Shown here one piece after another: positions 61,341 through 64,000 of a stretch of 64,000 bases of DNA. Made by a program: the position numbers and the translations under genes. The stretch lies in NCBI RefSeq assembly GCF_004799665.1, contig NZ_CP031310.1, positions 1,108,887-1,172,886 on the forward strand, written 5' to 3'. This stretch comes from Halapricum salinum. GTDB taxonomy: Archaea; Halobacteriota; Halobacteria; Halobacteriales; Haloarculaceae. The notes below the pieces were generated by a model. That model was not told the DNA's origin. It ran no database searches and saw nothing but the letters and a program-made list of their open reading frames with translations. Positions within the stretch are counted from its first letter, which is position 1. Every line of letters starts with the position of its first letter.

Positions 61341-61534
61341 CGCCCGACCGAAAGCGAGCGTTGCTGTGGGGCGTGATCGGGGCGCTGGCGTTTCTCGTCC
61401 TGTTGCAGGGCTACGAGCTGTTGGCCGACCGCCGGGTCGACTGGCTCGTGAAGTTTGGGGTCGCGCTGGTCGTCGGCGTCCTCGCCACCGGGACGACCCG
61501 GCTGTTGCAGGGTCGGGTCCCCACGCAGTCCTAG
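61337..61534 (+). CDS. Small two-helix membrane protein
   Basis: 65 residues: RKRALLWGVIGALAFLVLLQGYELLADRR, WLVKFGVALVVGVLATGTTRLLQGRV. Translationally coupled to ridA (ATGA overlap) and convergent-overlapping with the DUF4097 gene stop by 4 bases. Function unknown. Confidence 0.7.
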   Translation: MTPDRKRALLWGVIGALAFLVLLQGYELLADRRVDWLVKFGVALVVGVLATGTTRLLQGRVPTQS

Positions 61535-62340
61535 AGCGGGCGCACTCTGACGTCGCCGTTAGTCGAGACGGCGGTGAGTTCGTCGCCGCCCGATCCGAGC
61601 GTCCCCCGGATGCGCCTGGAGCGATCGACCGACCGTTCGAAGTCCAGGCCGCTGACGCCCACGTCGCCGTTGGTGGTCCGAAGCTCGACCACCGCGTCGA
61701 GGTCCTCGGGGACGGCGACCCGGACGTCGCCGTTCGTGGTCTCGATTCGCGTGTCCCCGCGGATCGACGGGATAGCGACGTCGATGTCGCCGTTGATCGT
61801 CCGCGCCCCATCGAGTCCAGTGATCGAGCGAGTGGTGAGGTCGCCGTTGCCCGAGTGAAGCGTGAGGAAGCCGTCGACGCCGTCGGCGCGGACGTCGCCG
61901 TTGGTCGTCCGAAGCGTGGCATCGCCCGAGATATCGACGACCTGGACGTCGCCGTTGTCGGTGCGGACGCTGTCGACGGGCACGTCCGCGGGCAGATACA
62001 GTGTCAGGTCGACGCTGACGCTCTGGCCGGGCGGCGTGTCGTCGATCGTCTCGACGTGAAACTGTTCGTCTTCGACGCCCGTTCGGACCGTGACTTGGTC
62101 GAACAGGTCGGCCCCGTAGCGGGTCGACTTGCGGATCTCCAGGGTCGCGGTGTCGCCGCCACCGTCTTCGATCCTGACGTCGCCGTTGCGGTTCGTGACC
62201 CGAAGCGGCGCCCCTGCGGGGATCGATACCTCGTCGCTCGTCTGCTCAGATTCCAGGACGCCCGGGAAGGCACAGCCAGCGAGCCCGGTCGCGGCGGCTC
62301 CGCAGGCGAAGAGGACGTGTCGGCGATCGGGATCGACCAT
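61531..62340 (-). CDS. DUF4097 lipoprotein (beta-helix, TNGDV repeats)
   Basis: 269 residues. Lipobox AAATGLAGC with Cys at about 23 after an RR-containing start (DPDRRHVLFACG). From about 45 it is a right-handed beta-solenoid with a repeating (T/N)NGDVR turn, seen at least eight times (VTNRNGDVRI, RTDNGDVQVV, TTNGDVRAD, and so on). DUF4097 proteins are exported beta-helices of unknown binding partner. An exported, lipid-anchored protein. Confidence 0.85.
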   Translation of the reverse strand: MVDPDRRHVLFACGAAATGLAGCAFPGVLESEQTSDEVSIPAGAPLRVTNRNGDVRIEDGGGDTATLEIRKSTRYGADLFDQVTVRTGVEDEQFHVETIDDTPPGQSVSVDLTLYLPADVPVDSVRTDNGDVQVVDISGDATLRTTNGDVRADGVDGFLTLHSGNGDLTTRSITGLDGARTINGDIDVAIPSIRGDTRIETTNGDVRVAVPEDLDAVVELRTTNGDVGVSGLDFERSVDRSRRIRGTLGSGGDELTAVSTNGDVRVRPL

Positions 62341-62414
62341 GGTGGCGGTTCGTCTGAAGTGGTCAAAGGTGTTGTCCTGGGGGTCGTAGACGGCCGAACA
62401 GTAGTCGCTCCGTA

Positions 62415-63782
62415 CTACACGAGCCCGACTTGCATGAGGACGAACAGCAACACGAGCACTACCGCGACAGCACTGCCCGCCACGAGCGGCGGGTTCTCCA
62501 TCGCCTTCTCGTGGGCGGCCATCTGTTCGTACTCGCGGCGGAACTGCTCGCGATTCCGTTCGTCGTAAAAGTACTTCCGTTTCAGCGCGAAGCGCTCGGT
62601 CACCGCACAGCCCGTACAGATCGGCTCCTGCTCGACACGCTCGGTCTTGGTGTGGCTCTCGCAGTTGATCGACCCGCAGTTCTCACAGAAGGTGTAGGTT
62701 TCACCCTGATCGCTCGTCTCACACTGCACACACTCCCTGATCCCGTCTTCGATCGTCGTGTGCGACGGGCCGGCGACGTAGCACTCGTAGGGGTAGCGGT
62801 ACTCCCCGAGCTGGGCTTCGATAGACACCTTCGGGACGTATACCGGATCGATCGACTGGACCGAGATATCCGACTGTTTGGGCTCGCAGATCTTCTCGTA
62901 GTCGACGTTGTTGTCACCCGTGTAGTGGACCGTGTTGGTGTATCGATCCCGTAGCTCGTCGACTACCCAGTCCTTGTATTCTGTTTCAGTCCTGTCGAAG
63001 TGCTCGACGTCGACTCTGTCGAACCGCTGCTCGAACGCCTCGGCGTCCATGTCCACGGCCTGGGCTCGGTTGTTGCGGACGAGACGATCCACCGACGAGG
63101 AGAGGGTGGTCGGTCGACCGCGATCACCGGCGATCGAGATGTCCGCCGTCGTGTCGATGTCGTGGATCACGCCGACGCTCGTCTCGAAGGTGGCGTCGAC
63201 CGCCGCCGAGACCTCCAGCGTCGGTTTGAACACCGCCTCGCAGTGCGTGTCGCCGATCTGCTGTGGATCGAGGTTGTCGATCTCGCGGAACGCCTCGAGA
63301 GCCGGTTTGTCCCGCGGGCCGGTCGGATGAGTCGGGCGGAGCGTCTCCTCGCAGATCACTTCGATCCGGCCGTTGTAGAGGTCGAGTCCGATCTCCTCGC
63401 CGATCTCCCGCAGGTCCGTCCCGTCGAGCAGTTCGATACTCCCGTCGTCACCGCCACGCTGGAGGTCTGCGGCGTATTCTGTGGCCGGATTGGTGAACGT
63501 GCCAGTGGTCACGACGATGCCGCGGCGCGGCCCGTCGTAGTCGAACGTCGACACGGCCGAGTGGAGTTTCTGGATCACTGGCCGGCCGACCCGCGTGGTG
63601 TGTTTACACTCGACGACGACCGCGCGCGTCTGCCCGTCGACGTGCTCTTCCATGATGATGTCCCGGCCTTCGTCGGCCGTCTTCGAGGCCTGGCGGACGT
63701 TTTGATAGCCGAGATTCCGAAAGACGTCCTCCATCAGATCCTCGAATTCGAAGCCCGAGAGGTCGTCCAGCAGTTGCGCCAT
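62415..63782 (-). CDS. Mrr-type nuclease with zinc ribbons and a membrane tail
   Basis: 455 residues. N-terminal restriction-endonuclease-like Mrr_cat domain: FEFEDLMEDVFRNLGYQNV, Asp in DEGRDII, then VVVECKHTTRVGRPVIQKL (PD-(D/E)XK core, E-x-K). A middle region of about 190 residues is not recognised. From about 352 are three CxxC pairs (CVQCETSDQGETYTFCENCGSINCESH and ICTGCAV), two zinc ribbons, then a charged helix and a final membrane segment (VAGSAVAVVLVLLFVLMQVGLV). A membrane-held nuclease, perhaps in defence or DNA turnover. Confidence 0.82.
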   Translation of the reverse strand: MAQLLDDLSGFEFEDLMEDVFRNLGYQNVRQASKTADEGRDIIMEEHVDGQTRAVVVECKHTTRVGRPVIQKLHSAVSTFDYDGPRRGIVVTTGTFTNPATEYAADLQRGGDDGSIELLDGTDLREIGEEIGLDLYNGRIEVICEETLRPTHPTGPRDKPALEAFREIDNLDPQQIGDTHCEAVFKPTLEVSAAVDATFETSVGVIHDIDTTADISIAGDRGRPTTLSSSVDRLVRNNRAQAVDMDAEAFEQRFDRVDVEHFDRTETEYKDWVVDELRDRYTNTVHYTGDNNVDYEKICEPKQSDISVQSIDPVYVPKVSIEAQLGEYRYPYECYVAGPSHTTIEDGIRECVQCETSDQGETYTFCENCGSINCESHTKTERVEQEPICTGCAVTERFALKRKYFYDERNREQFRREYEQMAAHEKAMENPPLVAGSAVAVVLVLLFVLMQVGLV

Positions 63783-63886
63783 CGCTATCGCACCTCAGTT
63801 CCGCAAAGTGAGATTGATCGGCCAGTACCGCAGTTGGGGGGAACGCCAGCCATACTGCGTGATCGTATGAGGCTGTCGACATAACT

Positions 63887-64000
63887 GTGCAGGAGCGATT
63901 TCTCGAACTGAAAGACCGCGTGGGGGCGTCGTCTTCGTCCCTGCCGTTTGCCGGATCTGCGGGAGTTCGACGTCGAAATTGTATCAACGGAATCGCCAGA
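63887..64000 (+). CDS. Possible start of a gene running off the right edge
   Basis: An open frame from GTG (MQERFLELKDRVGASSSSLPFAG) continues without stop to the window end (38 codons). The only support is the open frame and charged start; no good TATA box is visible. It could also be non-coding. Confidence 0.25.
   Translation, partial: MQERFLELKDRVGASSSSLPFAGSAGVRRRNCINGIAR

Noticed and set aside
1-64000. tRNA, rRNA and replication origin
   Set aside because: I looked for T-loop and anticodon-arm patterns, rRNA motifs and Cdc6/Orc genes with ORB repeats and saw none; a scanner should confirm.

Overview
The window is GC-rich DNA from a halophilic archaeon (class Halobacteria). The proteins are strongly acidic, most genes are preceded at 25-30 bases by archaeal TATA boxes with little or no leader, and the families are archaeal: AlaRS of the archaeal type, RFC small subunit, SAMP2, a one-domain histone-fold protein, MptD, PrsW, TrmB- and Rrf2-like regulators and RNase Z. 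A genus cannot be named from the sequence alone; a Haloarcula/Halorhabdus/Halapricum-like relative is a guess. There are no rRNA or tRNA genes, CRISPR arrays, complete insertion sequences or replication origin that I can see; it looks like chromosomal core with local accessory insertions.

Layout. 1-5 kb: the 5' part of a radical SAM gene, then an overlapping operon DUF4129 / DUF58 / small membrane protein. 5-13 kb: TrkA-type K+ regulator, DUF4382 lipoprotein, RNase Z, a SPASM radical SAM enzyme, a large DUF460 RNase-H-like protein, and dihydrolipoyl dehydrogenase. 13.5-15.7 kb: an arsR-arsM arsenic methylation pair next to hisH, with a second diverged hisH tail left between them. 15.8-22 kb: histone-like DUF1931, larB, a GIY-YIG nuclease, a TrmB-like sensor divergent from a cytoplasmic transducer with a degenerate receiver, a phosphohexomutase, an acetyltransferase and a peroxiredoxin. 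22-26.5 kb: samp2 and an intein-bearing rfcS, divergent across a 63-bp tandem repeat, then a VapBC pair. 26.6-45 kb: a membrane-anchored gluzincin, an intracellular GH13 amylase, DUF3179 lipoprotein, alaS, a metallo-hydrolase, a DICT sensor, an alpha/beta hydrolase lacking its nucleophile, an amidotransferase, HPP protein, acyl-CoA dehydrogenase, GH13 glucosidase and a creatininase-family amidohydrolase. 45-64 kb: small conserved proteins, mptD, rhodanese, engB, a pilin-like LamG protein, DUF389 protein, NOG1-type GTPase, two ASCH-like genes around a cold-shock gene, hisE, pdxT, PrsW, riboflavin synthase, Hsp20, pheA, an Rrf2-like regulator, a decayed antiporter between inverted repeats, ridA, DUF4097 lipoprotein, and an Mrr-type nuclease with zinc ribbons and a membrane tail.

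Themes. Cofactor and amino-acid supply is prominent but scattered (hisH, hisE, pdxT, ribE, pheA, mptD, larB, possibly arfB). Two GH13 enzymes and the phosphohexomutase suggest intracellular alpha-glucan turnover. The most unusual material is non-coding: a family of modular multi-hairpin elements placed directly after stop codons (near 14.8, 47.4, 51.0 and 53.35 kb) with conserved linkers and covarying stems; tandem copies of gene 3' ends (samp2, Rrf2-like gene) and the hisH tail; the 63-bp repeat in the samp2/rfcS promoter region; and a 1.06-kb module bounded by 29-bp inverted repeats that holds only a frameshifted antiporter fragment.
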